Of a stretch of DNA of 64,000 nucleotides, positions 34,105-45,640 are shown piece after piece. Under the pieces are notes generated by a model. The model was not told the DNA's origin. It saw only the letters and a list, made by a program, of their open reading frames with translations, and searched no databases. Location: assembly GCF_026210795.1 (NCBI RefSeq), contig NC_089433.1:558001-622000 (forward strand), given 5' to 3'. The position numbers were made by a program, and so were the translations under genes. The DNA comes from Rhizophagus irregularis (taxonomy: Eukaryota; Glomeromycota; Glomeromycetes; Glomerales; Glomeraceae). Within the stretch, counting starts at the first letter, position 1. Each line of letters starts with the position of its first letter.

Positions 34105-34737
34105 GTAAAATTAGAAAAAATACTATAGCGACCTATTACACTATTTGATTCTTCTATGTCCTGAACTCAAGCACCGGGTTGGCGCATTCTTTTTTCCCAT
34201 ACATTTATTTGTTGCTGACATATACTGGTGAAGCCGTTGCACTTTCAAAATACTCTATTACCCGCTGAGCCACACAGTTAAGTGTTCCATCTTTCATAGG
34301 CATCAACCGATTGCTGTCTGGCTCTCACTGAATGTGACACTATACTCAAGTGACAAATAACACGACGAAGACGGGCCAAACACGTGATTCAGAGTGGCCG
34401 AGATGCTATTCGTCACCTGAGTATCAGGTCATACCCCTGTCCCCTTATGCTGCACACCGCCAAATGTCACCGTCTACACTACAACTTTCCGTCACACCTT
34501 AACGAGTGCATTTGCAAAAGATCATCATACATTCCATGCATTTATCTGCAGAGGTATTGTATCATTATGCATTCAGAGCGTTGTATCATTTCAGTTTTTT
34601 TTAAAAGAAACTCCGAGACTTTTAACTTTTAACCTGTCCTTTTTTATAAAAGTTAATGGGGTCAACATTACAGAAGATTTCCCAAAAATAAAAGACGCTA
34701 TCTACTGAAGAAAAACATACTTATAGTGATATATTAT
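34105..34737. other. Less AT-rich stretch; possible SINE head
   Basis: 34140-34560 is clearly less AT-rich than its neighbours. On the minus strand near 34275 GTGTGGCTCAGCGGGTAATA resembles a tRNA-type A box; no convincing B box follows. No gene called. Confidence 0.3.
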
Positions 34738-34773
34738 CGCTGTTTTCAATATCTTAGAATATTGAAAACAGCG
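34738..34773. repeat. Perfect palindrome upstream of the coiled-coil gene
   Basis: 15 bp arms CGCTGTTTTCAATAT/ATATTGAAAACAGCG with a 6 nt loop. A half-site variant CGCTATTTTCAATAACG is at 34878-34894. Confidence 0.9.
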
Positions 34774-34967
34774 ACAAATAATTTAAAATAAACAAAATCG
34801 TTTAATTTATCTAAATTTATCTCACATTTTTTGTCTCTTGTTTTTTATTTTTATTTTACTGTTTATATGTGTTATTTCGCTATTTTCAATAACGCATTTT
34901 TTACGTTTGCATTTTTTATTTTTACTGTATATACTGTTACCACATTATCATTGTACAGTATATTAAA

Positions 34968-35336
34968 ATGAGTTTACCAAGTGAAATTGCAAGAAAAATA
35001 TATGCTTATGTTAAAAGTATTGAAGTTAAAAAAGAAGAAATTCATGAAGAAAAAATGGCAATTGAAGAAGATGAAAAACATTTAGAAACTATGAAGAAGG
35101 CAGTTAACGAATTACGATTAAAGATAAATCGACAAAAAGAAAGAATACATGTAGTCAGTGAAGAAATAAAAGGGATTGAAAATAATATTTCTGGACAATT
35201 ACAAAGTTTGAAAGAAATTAAAGAAGAACATGAAAAAGGAATGGTATCACCAAAATATAGATATGTTGAACAAGAAAATGCGGCAACAGTCTATGAAAGG
35301 GTGTTGGATTCTCTCAGGGAAAAAGGAATAATATAA
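34968..35336 (+). CDS. Small coiled-coil protein, 122 aa
   Basis: Single-exon frame from ATG in the context TTAAAATGAG to TAA. Residues 15-95 are almost entirely heptad-like and charged (KKEEIHEEKMAIEEDEKHLE, RLKINRQKERIHVVSEEIKG), predicting one long coiled coil. The tail (YRYVEQENAATVYERVLDSL) is shorter and mixed. No membrane or signal segment. Function unknown. The gene sits between two copies of a CGCTGTTTTCAATA palindrome about 0.9 kb apart, which suggests that gene and palindromes moved or amplified together. Coding bias (Lys/Glu/Ile) fits AT-rich fungal DNA. Confidence 0.6.
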   Translation: MSLPSEIARKIYAYVKSIEVKKEEIHEEKMAIEEDEKHLETMKKAVNELRLKINRQKERIHVVSEEIKGIENNISGQLQSLKEIKEEHEKGMVSPKYRYVEQENAATVYERVLDSLREKGII

Positions 35337-35686
35337 CGATAACATATATACAAAAAACTAATATTATTGGAAATACTGGAGGGATAACGTTACGAGGGAA
35401 TCGTAAGGAAATAATTAAACAGAAGTATAAAAATTTTAAGATATAAATTACAATTATAATAAAACGGAGGAAACCGTAAATTAATATATTATAGTAATTT
35501 TTTATAAATATAGGACTTATTATTTTATGTAAAGGATATTTTTGATAAAGGATACACGGTTTTTATCGAACATACACTCAATGTACCTTACATAAACTAA
35601 GGGATGAAAACCCTACTGAAAGACAAGTTTCAAACCCACCTTAATAAAAAATTGTTGTTTCTCTAATCATAATTACTGTATTACTT
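35337..35686. other. No gene seen
   Basis: 3' flank of the coiled-coil gene; AT-rich. Confidence 0.5.
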
Positions 35687-35721
35687 CGCTGTTTTCAATA
35701 ACAGGGTTATTGAAAATAGCG
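35687..35721. repeat. Palindrome downstream of the coiled-coil gene
   Basis: CGCTGTTTTCAATAAC/GTTATTGAAAATAGCG around AGG, one mismatch; same core as 34738-34773. Confidence 0.85.
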
Positions 35722-36004
35722 ATAAATAATTTATTACAATTATATTTTAGATTCCTTTTATTTTTTTCCTGATTTAACTTTAAGATTTTATACAATTAAA
35801 TATATATATGTAAGATATATATGTATTTATATAATAATTTCATATTGCATCCTTTTATTATATTCCATATCAAATCCTATATTTTTATATTACAATTTAG
35901 ATTATATATTATTTTCATTATTTACTCACTGTTCACATAATCGATTTTAATATTTTCACGTTACGTTACTGATTATTACGACTAAGTACTATTTATATTA
36001 CCAG

Positions 36005-37258
36005 AGAACTAGAGTCATTTTTAAAGTCGCAGAAAATTCGTATTTTTGATTCTCAAATCTTTAAGAATCCCACTGAGATTGGCTCCGGAGGATTCTCTTT
36101 TGTTTATGTTGCATATTGGAAGAATACAACAGCAAAGTATGCGATTAAAAAATTTAAAGAAACTTCTAAGGAAGGAGACATTATTAATAAAGTATGTAAC
36201 TGATATGTCATTAGTTAACTTTTTCGACATCATTATTTATATAGATATTAATTCTTTGTTTTGTTCTAGATTAAGATTATGGCAAGAGCTTCTTATCATC
36301 AATATATAATTCGATTTTTTGGGGTTACGAAATTACAAGGCAAAATAAATAATTATAATAGATACTTTATTATGAGCGTATCGTTTACATACTTTTTATT
36401 TTAGACGAAAAAAAATATTCACTCGTTTTAGAATATGCAGACGGTGGAACACTAAGAGATCATTTAAGAAACAATATTATTGTATGGAAGAACCAATTAA
36501 GATTTGCCAAAGAAATCACGAGTGCCATTTTATGGTTACATGATGATGAGGGAATCATACACGGTGATCTTGTAAGTATTTTCTTATTATTTAACAGAAC
36601 TAAGTAGTTCATTATATTATTTATGTAATTAACGAATTCTTTTTTTAGCATCCCAATAATATCTTAATACATCAAAATACGATTAAATTGGCAGATTTCG
36701 GTCGTTCATCTGAAAAAGGATCAGATTGTTATAATACTGAAGAAGTATGGGGTGTAATGCCTTATGTGGATCCTAAAGTGTTTGATCGAAAAACTCCATC
36801 AAAGATTAACGAGAAATCTGATATATATAATTTGGATTTTTATTCTGGGAGTTAACTAGCTGCACGCCACCTTTTGATGGTCTTGATGATGATGAACAAA
36901 TTATATGTAAAATACTAAGTGGTGGGAGAGAAGAACCTGTTCTGGACACGAATGTTAAATTTATTGAACTTTATCAAAGTACTATAAAATTAATTGCTTC
37001 GCAATTAATCCTTTGGTACTAATACAATTTTATTTATTTTGTCGCAATCTAATTTTATCCGTTTGAATAGAATGTTGGGAATACGAACCAGATGAACGAC
37101 CAAATATTTCCCAAGTAAATTCAGAACTTAATAGTATTGATTCTGAAAACAATAACGCATCTACTGTTCCTTATTCTAAAGAAAGTGAAGAAAGTAAAAA
37201 AACGAAGTTTGTATATTCTTGTCAAATTGATTTAAACGAGATTTGTCTACAAAATTAG
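36005..37258 (+). pseudogene. Tyrosine-kinase-like protein kinase, five exons, frameshifted
   Basis: Exons 36005-36191, 36270-36339, 36405-36571, 36649-36978 and 37071-37258 join in frame. Glycine loop EIGSGGFSFVYVAYW, catalytic Lys in AKYAIKKF, catalytic loop IIHGDLHPNNILI and DFG in LADFGRSSEKG are all present. The second intron appears to use a GC donor (36340) because only that keeps LQ-DEKKYSLVLEYADGG in frame. In exon 4, after SDIYN (about 36830), one base is missing: ELTSCTPPFDGLDDDEQIIC continues in another frame. No ATG is found upstream of exon 1, where the frame is closed by a TGA, so a first exon is missing or lost. The last exon ends with a Ser/Glu/Lys tail. Recently inactivated member of a large paralogous kinase family. 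Confidence 0.8.
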
Positions 37259-38799
37259 TATGCCCTTTTTTAGATTTTTCGCTATCATCATAGCAACTGT
37301 TTTCCTGTTCAAATAGAGTGCTTTTTTTTTATTTTTATTTTTTTATCTTAACTATATGAACATTTATTTCCTTCTATATCAAAATAAAAGCTAGATTTTT
37401 TATTACATAATACACTGATTGTGCGGTTATTATACAACTTTATTCGCAATTCATAAAAAGTGCACAATGTTTTTTGCATTTGTGGTAGTTATGGTAGAAC
37501 CGTAGAAGATAAACTATAAAGTACGAATCGTATATCTCAGTAAACGTCTGTGTGATGTTATTTTTGTACGGACTCGTAACAAAAATAAATCAAACAGATT
37601 ATGAAATATCCACAGCAGGAATATACTTCATCTTTTTACTGAGCCGCACATCACGTTATTTTTCTTCCGATTTACGAGACGTGATGACTTAAGGTCACTT
37701 TCTAGCTTTGATGATTATCTAGTCGAATTTTATGACTATGTTGATATCTGCCTTTCATATACCCTGAGAGTATTATACGTTGGAAAAACTTTGACTTAAT
37801 CAAAACTACGAACTTTAAATAGGCACTTCAAGCAACAAATACAATAAATAATTCCTTATTACTAAAGAAATTACAGATCCGTCAACATGATATCAAATGA
37901 TGAGTGATACCTATTACAAAATAATATGTATTATCAAATACAAAGCAACACGATAGATCCATTTACGAGAGCATAATGCAGGTCAAACTAAGTTAATGCC
38001 GGCCGTAGTTAAACCAATATCGACTTAAACTCCGGTATACGTAATATCGTATACCGGTTGCTTCTTTTACGCATTGAAGAACTTCAGACCTTTAACTAAA
38101 AAATAGAGTTAAATTTTTTAAAAAATATTGCGAAATTGTTTTTTACTTTTATCTATGAATGTAAAAAATTCGGTATTTTTCACTAATTGTAACAAGTAAC
38201 GAATAATAAATTGCAAATATAAAATCAGAACAATAAAATTATTACCATATTGCAAATTATTTAATAATTATAAACAAATCAAAAAATTTTCCATAGTTTA
38301 TTTTTTATAAAGTCAAGCATTTTGTTAAATCACTTATATTTTTTACAAGGTGAAGCAATCGCGTCTTTTTATTTTTTAATTAACGTTATTACTAGAATAT
38401 ACTATGCTATTGTAACCATGCAGTTAATGTCGCTATGGAATGGTTTATTGGAATTAAGAAAATATAAAGTATAAAGTTAAAAGCGTAGCGATCGGTAATT
38501 TTTATGACGTGACTCTTGAAACTCTCATTCTTTTACATGCTCAAAAATGTCCTTTAACTTACTTATTAATGTTAAATCTTGTCAAAAAAGAGTTCATAAA
38601 TCAATTCTTTACAAAAAAAAAAATAATTTCTTTTTAGAATGATAAACACTAGAACTTTTTATTTTATCGGAAATATATTGATAGATACTGTAACTTTTTT
38701 TTTAATATTTAAATCGATGATTAAAAGAATAAAGAATATTTATTAACCTATCCAAACGTGCAAAATTGGAAGCATTTTGTTGAATGTCCACAGCCGCGT
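37259..38799. other. No gene seen
   Basis: AT-rich; 38290-38420 resembles 57050-57185 (AATTAACGTTATTA, AGAATATACTATGCTAT). No coding signal. Confidence 0.5.
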
Positions 38800-39234
38800 T
38801 ATATAAATATACATCAGGAATTAGTAGTCATAACTCGGTCAAATTCATAGTTCCGACCGTTTTGACAAGAATTACGACAGTAGTCACAGTACAGTGATAA
38901 ATCTACAAAATTTTCGTATAGTGACTATTTGAGTGATTTGACCCGAGTTTGTCCGAGTAAATATTCCAAGATATAAAGTATGATGAAGTTTTTAAAATGA
39001 GATTTTTTTTTCAAACTAATCAAAAAACGTATTACTTTTGGGTGCAAATTATATTATTTAGGTACTTCATTTATAAACTAAAAAAAGAAAGAATTGAAAA
39101 TTCGATCCATCAGTCCTGCAACAATTTATAATTCATAAAGGTAATGTTTTTTAGGTTTATACTATCGTAATATTCAGAACTCTCAAACCCTGCTTTTTTG
39201 TAATTGTTCAGTTAGTAGATATAAATCTGAAACG

Positions 39235-39490
39235 CTAATAATGCTAATTCAATTGGATATTTATTTAGCGGTTAGATAAATAATTTCTGTCGTCAATCAA
39301 ATAAGTATCTGTTTGTAAGTAAAATACCTGTTTAATAAAATAAATATCTGTTGCTAGTCAAATATGTATCTGTCGTTAATCAAGTAAATATCTTGTCTCA
39401 AATAAAGTAAATACCTGTCTCTAATCAAATAAATATCTGTTTCAATTACATAAATATCTGTCTCAAATAAATACCTTTTATGCTTGTTTT
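39235..39490 (-). repeat. ~22 bp minisatellite, copy A
   Basis: Degenerate units of the minus-strand type GACAGATATTTATTTGATTA. Related arrays at 54120-54350 and 60535-61130. Confidence 0.85.
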
Positions 39491-39699
39491 ATAAATAGAG
39501 ATCTGAAAATTAACTGACTGTGAATTTAGCCGATAACGTGCAACATAACTTTTTGTATCACCGAAAAGTGTTAGTTTGTGAGATGCTGCTAGCTTTAATT
39601 TTTGGCGGCGAACACGTAATCCACTTTTTTTCGCAGGTCTATACAGTATAGTACATAGTTTTTTTTTCAGTCGATTCTATTTTTTCTGCAACAGGAGGG

Positions 39700-40803
39700 C
39701 GAATGGATTTAGGTGTTTACCTCATCGATTGTGTTCTAGCTATACGACTTATTTTATACTAGAATTCGCCCAAATATATTTTACAATCCCAGGGATTATA
39801 AATTTTGTTTTCAAGGCTAAAGCCCGACTTACTGAATTCCTGTTATATGATCACTTAGAATGTATTACAGCCCTCCTCACTAATCAGGATCACTAATTTG
39901 TTTTCTCGCCTATTTGCGCCTTCCTGATTATTTCCTGCTACAATATCTTGAATTCTTTTTTTATGATTCCGGCGCCTCTCACTCATTAGGAAAGCTAATT
40001 TGTTTATTATCCAGCTAACAATTTCTAATTATAATCCAGGAAGGGTAAATAGATTAGATGTTTACGGTTCCGCGCTTAGAGAATGCCTTCTTTTCCATCT
40101 CTCTGTATCATGATTATCATAGCGTACAGTCATTCTGTGAGAATTTCTCCTATGCTCAGCAATTTGAGTATCATTGTGCTGAGTTGGCTTAATAATCGAA
40201 AGGCAAATTTTTCTTACAATAATGTGGTAATTCGCGCCTGCCTCTACTGAGCTATTCGTTGACAATTCCCATATGCATCTCCCTCATTATTATACAGTAT
40301 GTCAGGATAGCCAAATCCGCTCTCCCTGAGATTCATTTAATAACCGCTGTATCCATAAATTCTGATTTCAGCTATCCCTTAATTGTTGTCTAAGAACTTC
40401 TATATACTCGCCCATTTTCAGCATTTAATTTGATAGTAGTCTCTAACTTCATTTATTGCTACGGCTCGTCACATTTATCCTGTCGCACAGACTTGCTGTG
40501 GATCAGCTATTACATCATTGCACAGAAATTCGTGTGAACTGATGAATCACCACTCCGACCATTGCATAAGCGAACGTCTCTGCACTAAATCTTAATTGTT
40601 AATATCTAACTACTAAGAATTTTATTTAATGCGGAAATGGGGTCGGGATTAAAAACTACCATAAACCACTGGAGTCTTTATCAGCCGATCGGCAAATCAG
40701 GAATGTGGCTTTCGGACTTATAATCTGCCGTATCCGAGATTTAATTGAGCTACACCCAATTTTAAATTAAGATTTGTGAAATTCTTTTTACTTTTATTTA
40801 AAA
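39700..40803. other. 5' flank of the BTB pseudogene with gag-like fragments
   Basis: Mirror of 51584-54000. It includes, on the minus strand, short coding-like frames (ANYHIIVRKICLSIIKPTQH at about 40062-40265) better preserved in the right copy. Confidence 0.5.
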
Positions 40804-41495
40804 ATGGATGATGAACTTTTGCCGAAATTATCTCAAAATTTACTCAGTATTTTGGATGATGATAATGATGAATATTATGATATTACAATTGAAGTTGGTA
40901 ATGACCCTTACGTGAGAGTATTTCGGGCTCATATGGTTATCTTAAATTCTCGTTCTCCTTATTTGCGAAGAATTTTGTCAACTAACAAAAAAAGATCCGA
41001 CGAAACTTTAACACATATTAAATTACCAAATATTTTACCTGAAATTTTTCAAATAATTCTAAGGTAAGAAATTTAAATTAGTTTTACAATTATAAGATTA
41101 TAAATTTTAATTTATCATTATTTTATTCAGATATATTTATAGCGGAAAACTTTTTTTGGTAGAATATGAAACTTTAGATATTGTTAAAATCTTGGTAACC
41201 GCCAGTGAATTAGGTCTTCAGGAGTTGATTCCTCATTTACAATCGTTTTTGATTAAAAACGAAACACACTGGATGGAACAAAATTTTAGCTTGATATATC
41301 AAACGAGCTTTGAAAATGACTCTTTTTTGGATTTACAAAACTTTTGTACAGATTTAATATCTAAACAACCAGAAAAGATTTTTAGTTCACCTGATTTTAC
41401 TTCAATTTCAGAAGAATCTTTGACCACTCTTATTCAACATGATGATCTTCAAATGAGCAAAGTTCAAATTTGGGAATATGTACTTAAATGGGGTA
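40804..41495 (+). pseudogene. BTB-TLDc gene, truncated by a Helitron
   Basis: Exon 1 40804-41063, exon 2 from 41131, same splice phase as the intact paralogue. The BTB domain is complete (ILDDDNDEYYDITIEVGND, FRAHMVILNSRSPYLRRILS) and the BACK-like linker starts. At residue about 208 (IWEYVLKWG) the gene meets the Helitron end: the paralogue continues GGGGTA-TTGCTC, here GGGGTA-CTAGG. The TLDc half is gone and was not found downstream in this window. Confidence 0.9.
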
Positions 41496-42120
41496 CTAGG
41501 TGTAACCCGTCGCGCTGCGCTGGGAATAAAACTTGCCCAGAAAAGTAACAATGATATGGCTATATTTAGAATATTATTTACAGTAGTATGATAAGGTTAG
41601 AAGAAAATAATCTAATAAATTTATATAATTTACGTATTTATACTAATAAAAGTGAATTGTGTATGAATCCCTGTAAAAAATCTGATCCGTGTTTTATCTT
41701 TCCATGTTTTTTCCGTGAAAGTATCATTTTCATGGAATTAATAGCCTTAAATCATGGAAATTTTCATCTCGCTAACACGGATATCCGTGAATGTATCATT
41801 TTCACGGAATTTTTACGGAAGACACGGAGAAATAATGGAAATATTCAGATAAAAATTTTTTATAGGGAATGTTATATATAAAATATTACATATGAAATAT
41901 TGTTATATATACAAAATGTTTCTCGTCTTGCAGTTCTCACCATTATCTATAAAAACCTAATATGTTGATATACAGTTAATCTTGAAAGGCAACATATAAT
42001 TAATTGCTCATGTGTAAAGACAGGTTCAGGTAGGTAAACATCAACCCTTCTCAGAGTTTGCCCTTGTGATTTATTAATTGTTATTGAGAATGCAACACAT
42101 ACTGGAAATTGACATTGATT
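41496..42120 (-). mobile_element. Minus-strand Helitron 3' part inserted in the BTB gene
   Basis: 3' terminus: hairpin at 41506-41524 (minus strand CCCAGCGCAGCGCGACGGG), spacer, CTAG at 41496-41499, host T next. A Pif1/Helitron helicase C-terminus in the same orientation lies 450 bp inside. The 5' part is not visible; it is interrupted by the foldback and minisatellite. Confidence 0.8.
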
Positions 42121-42502
42121 CAAAGTAAAGTCTCATCATTTTTCACCTCATATTACTTCTCATTATTCGTCTCCCATTATTTTCTTCATTTTCCATAATT
42201 TCTTTTTCTCTCCTGTTTACTTCCCATCATTTCTTTTTGTCTCTCATCACTTCTTTTCGTTTCCCATCACTCCCATCACTCCTTTTCGTCTCTCACCATT
42301 CCTCCCTATAAAAAATTTTTATCCGAATATTTCCATCATTTCTCTGTGTCTTCCGTAAAAATTCCGTGAAAATGATACATTCACGGATATCCGTGTTAGC
42401 GAGATGAAAATTTCCATGATTTAAGGCTATAAATTCCATGAAAATGATACATTCACGGAAAAAACATGGAAAGATAAAACACGGATCAGATTTTTTACAG
42501 GG
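41669..42502. repeat. Foldback structure with 199 bp inverted arms
   Basis: 41669-41867 and 42304-42502 are near-perfect inverse copies starting CCCTGTAAAAAATCTGATCC, separated by 436 bp that holds the helicase remnant and the start of the minisatellite. Arms contain ACGGATATCCGTGAA and variants. No target duplication at the outer ends (GTATGAAT / CCTCTTCG). Confidence 0.9.
41947..42120 (-). pseudogene. Pif1-type Helitron helicase, C-terminal fragment
   Basis: CQFPVCVAFSITINKSQGQT followed by LRRVDVYLPEPVFTHEQL and LSRLTVYQHIRFL-stop carries the helicase motif (T-I-N-K-S-Q-G-Q-T) and the (A)-L-S-R motif that end Helitron/Pif1 helicases. It differs clearly from the helicase at 22.6-26.7 kb (TVHKTQG, YTALSRCS), so it belongs to a second family. 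The foldback arm follows 80 bp after the stop. Confidence 0.8.
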
Positions 42503-43020
42503 CCTCTTCGTCTCCCATCACTCCTTTTTATCTCTCACCACTCCTCTTCGTTTCCCATCACTCCTTTTCGTCTCTCACCACTCCTTTTTGTCTTCAATAA
42601 CTCCTCTTCGTCTCCCATAACTCCTTTTCGTCTCCCATCACTCTTTTTCGTCTCCCATCACCCCTCTTCGTCTCCCATCACTCCTTTTCGTCTCCCATCA
42701 TTTTTCTTCGTCTCTCATTACTCCTTTTTGTCTCCCATCACTTTTCTTCGTCTACAATCACTCCTTTTTGTCTCCCATCACTCCTCTTCGTCTCCCATCA
42801 CTCCTTTTTGTCTCCCATCACTCCTCTTCATCTTCCATCACTCCTTTTTGTCTCCCATCACTCCTCTTCATCTTCCATCACTCCTTTTCGTCTCCCATCA
42901 TCCCTCTTCGTCTCCCATCATTCCTTTTCATCTTTCATCACTCCCCTTCATCTTCCTATCACTTCTTTTCGTCTCTCATCACTCTTTTTCATCATCCATC
43001 ATGTCCTATTTTTCCTTTTT
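42130..43020. repeat. CT-rich 20 bp minisatellite
   Basis: About 35-40 units of CTCCTTTTCGTCTCCCATCA and variants (42130-42303 and 42503-43020), split by the foldback right arm. The overlapping Ser/Leu-rich open frames in all three plus frames are translations of the repeat, not genes. Confidence 0.9.
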
Positions 43021-44689
43021 GTTTCCTATCACTCTTCATTACTCTTTTTTACTCCCTTTCTTCTTCTATTACTTTCCATTACTCCATTGTTATTTCATTT
43101 TTTTATTAGCATCTTTCTCCTTGATCATTATAATTTACTTATCTTTTTTATTTATTGTTATTGTTTTTTTATTTGTATCACTTCATTAAAAATAAATACA
43201 GTGATTTTTTTCTTTAAAATCGAAAATGTGGGACTTAAATTTTAATATTTGCAAATAAAATTTCATTAAATAAGATTATTTTGAATGTAAAAAAATTTTT
43301 AAAATATCTTCTCAATAAAATTTTAACCGATCAAAAATTAGCTAAGAAAAAAATCAGCCATCAATCGATTAATAAATTTACTTTATATATTGTACATCAT
43401 GTGACACATTGACAGATGATCCGTGCCTTATATAAAGGAGTAACGTAAATTGATCTAAAATAGTAATTTTACGTTACTTACTTAGCCAATTTCCGTTACT
43501 TACTTGCTACTGTTACCGGTTATATCGGTAAATAAGGAGTCGCAAACTATTTATATTATATCGTAATTCTACACGATTACCAACGGGATTCTTACTCAAT
43601 ACTACCTATCCTGGTATTCCGGTATTGTTCGTTAAGAATCAACGAGGCAAACAACTACAAAAACACGATAAACAATAATACGCAATAGTTATAAGATGAA
43701 TTTCACAGAAACAACAAGTCAAATAAATGAAGTATAACAATTTATTAAATAATCGCAGGATTTGAGTGTACAACACACGATGAAAAGTGACGAAAAACGT
43801 CAAGGGGAATAGAGGTCTATTATTTATGGTAATATATATATAAAAACCCTAATATCTCTTTCAACGCGTTGGCAGACGACGTATTTATATCTAGCCGAAT
43901 TTTCTGCCATCTCCTTTTCTGATACTAGGGGTGAAATCTAATCTATTGAGATCTATGTTTTATTGCGATGTTTCATATTGTATCAACACTATTGTAAGCC
44001 ACTTTTAATAAACACAATAAACACAAGACGTCAGTTTTAGACGTTTAATCACTATTGAGTTAATTTCCCCACAATGTCTTCTAATAAAATTGTATACATA
44101 TAAATAATACAAATAAAGAAAATAAATACTAAATAATAATCAACTAAATAAATATACTAATGATATATATGTAAATTCAACGTATAAAATCAATATCTCT
44201 AATATAGTTAACTGATATACATAAATCAGCAATTATACATCGGCGTAAATCAACTCGTAACACCGGAAATCGACGTGTACACAAACGTACGAAATTCTTG
44301 TCGGATCAGCAATGTAATATCGGAAATCATGTGCGCAAAAATTCGCGTAACACTACCTACTGATTTTATAGTTAGGTTATTAGCTTACTACGGATTTATA
44401 ATTATATAGATTTGACAAATAAATTCATACAAACCTATATGTTTGCCGATCAAATAAATGGCCTTAACTTTTAAGTTTAAATCAGGCACTGAATCATGCT
44501 ACACAATTCAAGATTATTTATACAGACTTAATCTAAACGTTAGAAGATCGACATGTATTTTTTTATTATATTATTATATAGAAGATATATAGATATATCA
44601 TGCTAGAAAAAAAAATATAATAATTATGTATGTGCTATGACTTACCTCCCCAGCTTGTATGATGCATCATATCACCACCGCGAACTAGA
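43021..44689. other. No gene seen
   Basis: T-rich, then mixed sequence with TATATAAGG on the minus-strand side near 43435 and ACGTTACTTACT repeats. A retrotransposon LTR was considered but no paired repeat was found. Confidence 0.4.
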
Positions 44690-45200
44690 CTCGATGATTC
44701 CGATTACATTTTAAGCAAGTGAGGCGTACAGTGCATTCCCTTTGATATGTCCCAAAATATTCGATCTACTGTCTATTGTAATATGTCTCCTGGTTGATCC
44801 CATTCGAATTTCATCTATAATGCAATTGTCTTTTTAACATACTAGGAATCCGGCCAACTGATAAATCGTTTTCATGGCCGTTTTTTATGTCCTATTACTT
44901 TTCCTGAATAGAAGGTCTTAATTCGTGTTCCAGCCTTCTTTTCTTTTTTGCCTCCTCTCTTTCTTGGGCAATTTTAGGAGGTAATGAAGGAGCTTCAATC
45001 CGGACAAGCTGGCTCAAATATTCTACACGACCAATTGCAAGTTAAATTAGATTGTTCCAGGCTAGGTTTTCATCAATGAGCCAAACACGCTGTGGGTACA
45101 AAATTACTATAACACAGATTTGATAATTGAACGGAATGCAAAAATTATGTAATTTATCACAATGTGTTTTATCCTTTTAACTTATATGGGATGTGTAAAA
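44690..45200 (-). pseudogene. Fragment of a repeated gene, inverted copy of 48.8-49.3 kb
   Basis: Minus strand aligns with 48800-49340 plus (VDWIPSMLKD-like, EIAQERE-EAKKKR segment, SLIDENLAW-like segment). Stops and indels throughout; part of the matching dispersed-repeat leader is deleted near 45100. Family unknown. Confidence 0.6.
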
Positions 45201-45419
45201 TGAAAATATTATTATAATGTATGTATTATACTACTATGTAAATGCATTGTATAGCAAGAATGAAATTTTTTATCAAGCAATGATGAATTATCAATAATAT
45301 TAATACAAAGCAAATACTGTAGATAAAGAACGGATTAAAACTTTTTGTGTGCTACATTATAAATTTGAACAATAAAGATGAGTACAAGTATTACGGATTC
45401 TTTGAATTGATTCGTTTTT

Positions 45420-45640
45420 CTCTTTTAATATACCGAATTTGTATTTTACTTTATCATTGAGAAAACTCCATTTCTCGTTAAGTAGTCCAAGTTGGCGTTG
45501 GTTTGCTCAAATCCCACATCGATTATCTCCTCAATGTCTCAACTCTTTCTTTCATGGTCTTGTTTCTTTCCCCAAGGTCTCTATTTTTTCCGTCAACTTC
45601 TCGTTCATAATTTTTATTTCCTAAAAATCAATGTTATTAT
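45420..45640 (-). pseudogene. Coiled-coil coding remnant
   Basis: NEKLTEKIETLGKET and LLNEKWSFLNDKVKYKFG in one minus frame with three stops. It looks like the upstream part of the gene fragment at 44690-45200. Confidence 0.35.

Larger units (their letters stand above)
38800..41495. repeat. Left copy of an inverted duplication containing a BTB-TLDc locus
   Basis: Reverse complement of 50898-54830 minus the hAT insertion at 51726-52807. Anchors: the minisatellite (39235-39490 vs 54120-54350), TTCTGAATATTACGATAGTA-type flank, AACTCAGCACAATG, CGGATACGGCAGATTATAAG and the BTB exon. Identity is high in the gene and lower outside. The copy ends abruptly at the Helitron junction 41495/41496. Confidence 0.9.

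Noticed and set aside
34230-34290. tRNA gene on the minus strand
   Set aside because: An A-box-like GTGGCTCAGCGGGTAATAGAG is present but no B box, anticodon stem or acceptor stem could be folded by eye.
41496-41548. Alternative 3' end of the truncated BTB gene (RCNPSRCAGNKTCPEK)
   Set aside because: These codons lie in the Helitron terminus and are absent from the intact paralogue.
42438-43245. Three overlapping Ser/Leu/Phe-rich open frames
   Set aside because: All three plus frames are open because the 20 bp CT-rich repeat lacks stops; not a gene.
43430-44620. Possible LTR of a retrotransposon
   Set aside because: A TATATAAGG motif and repeated ACGTTACTTACT words exist, but no paired long terminal repeat, primer-binding site or pol domain was found.
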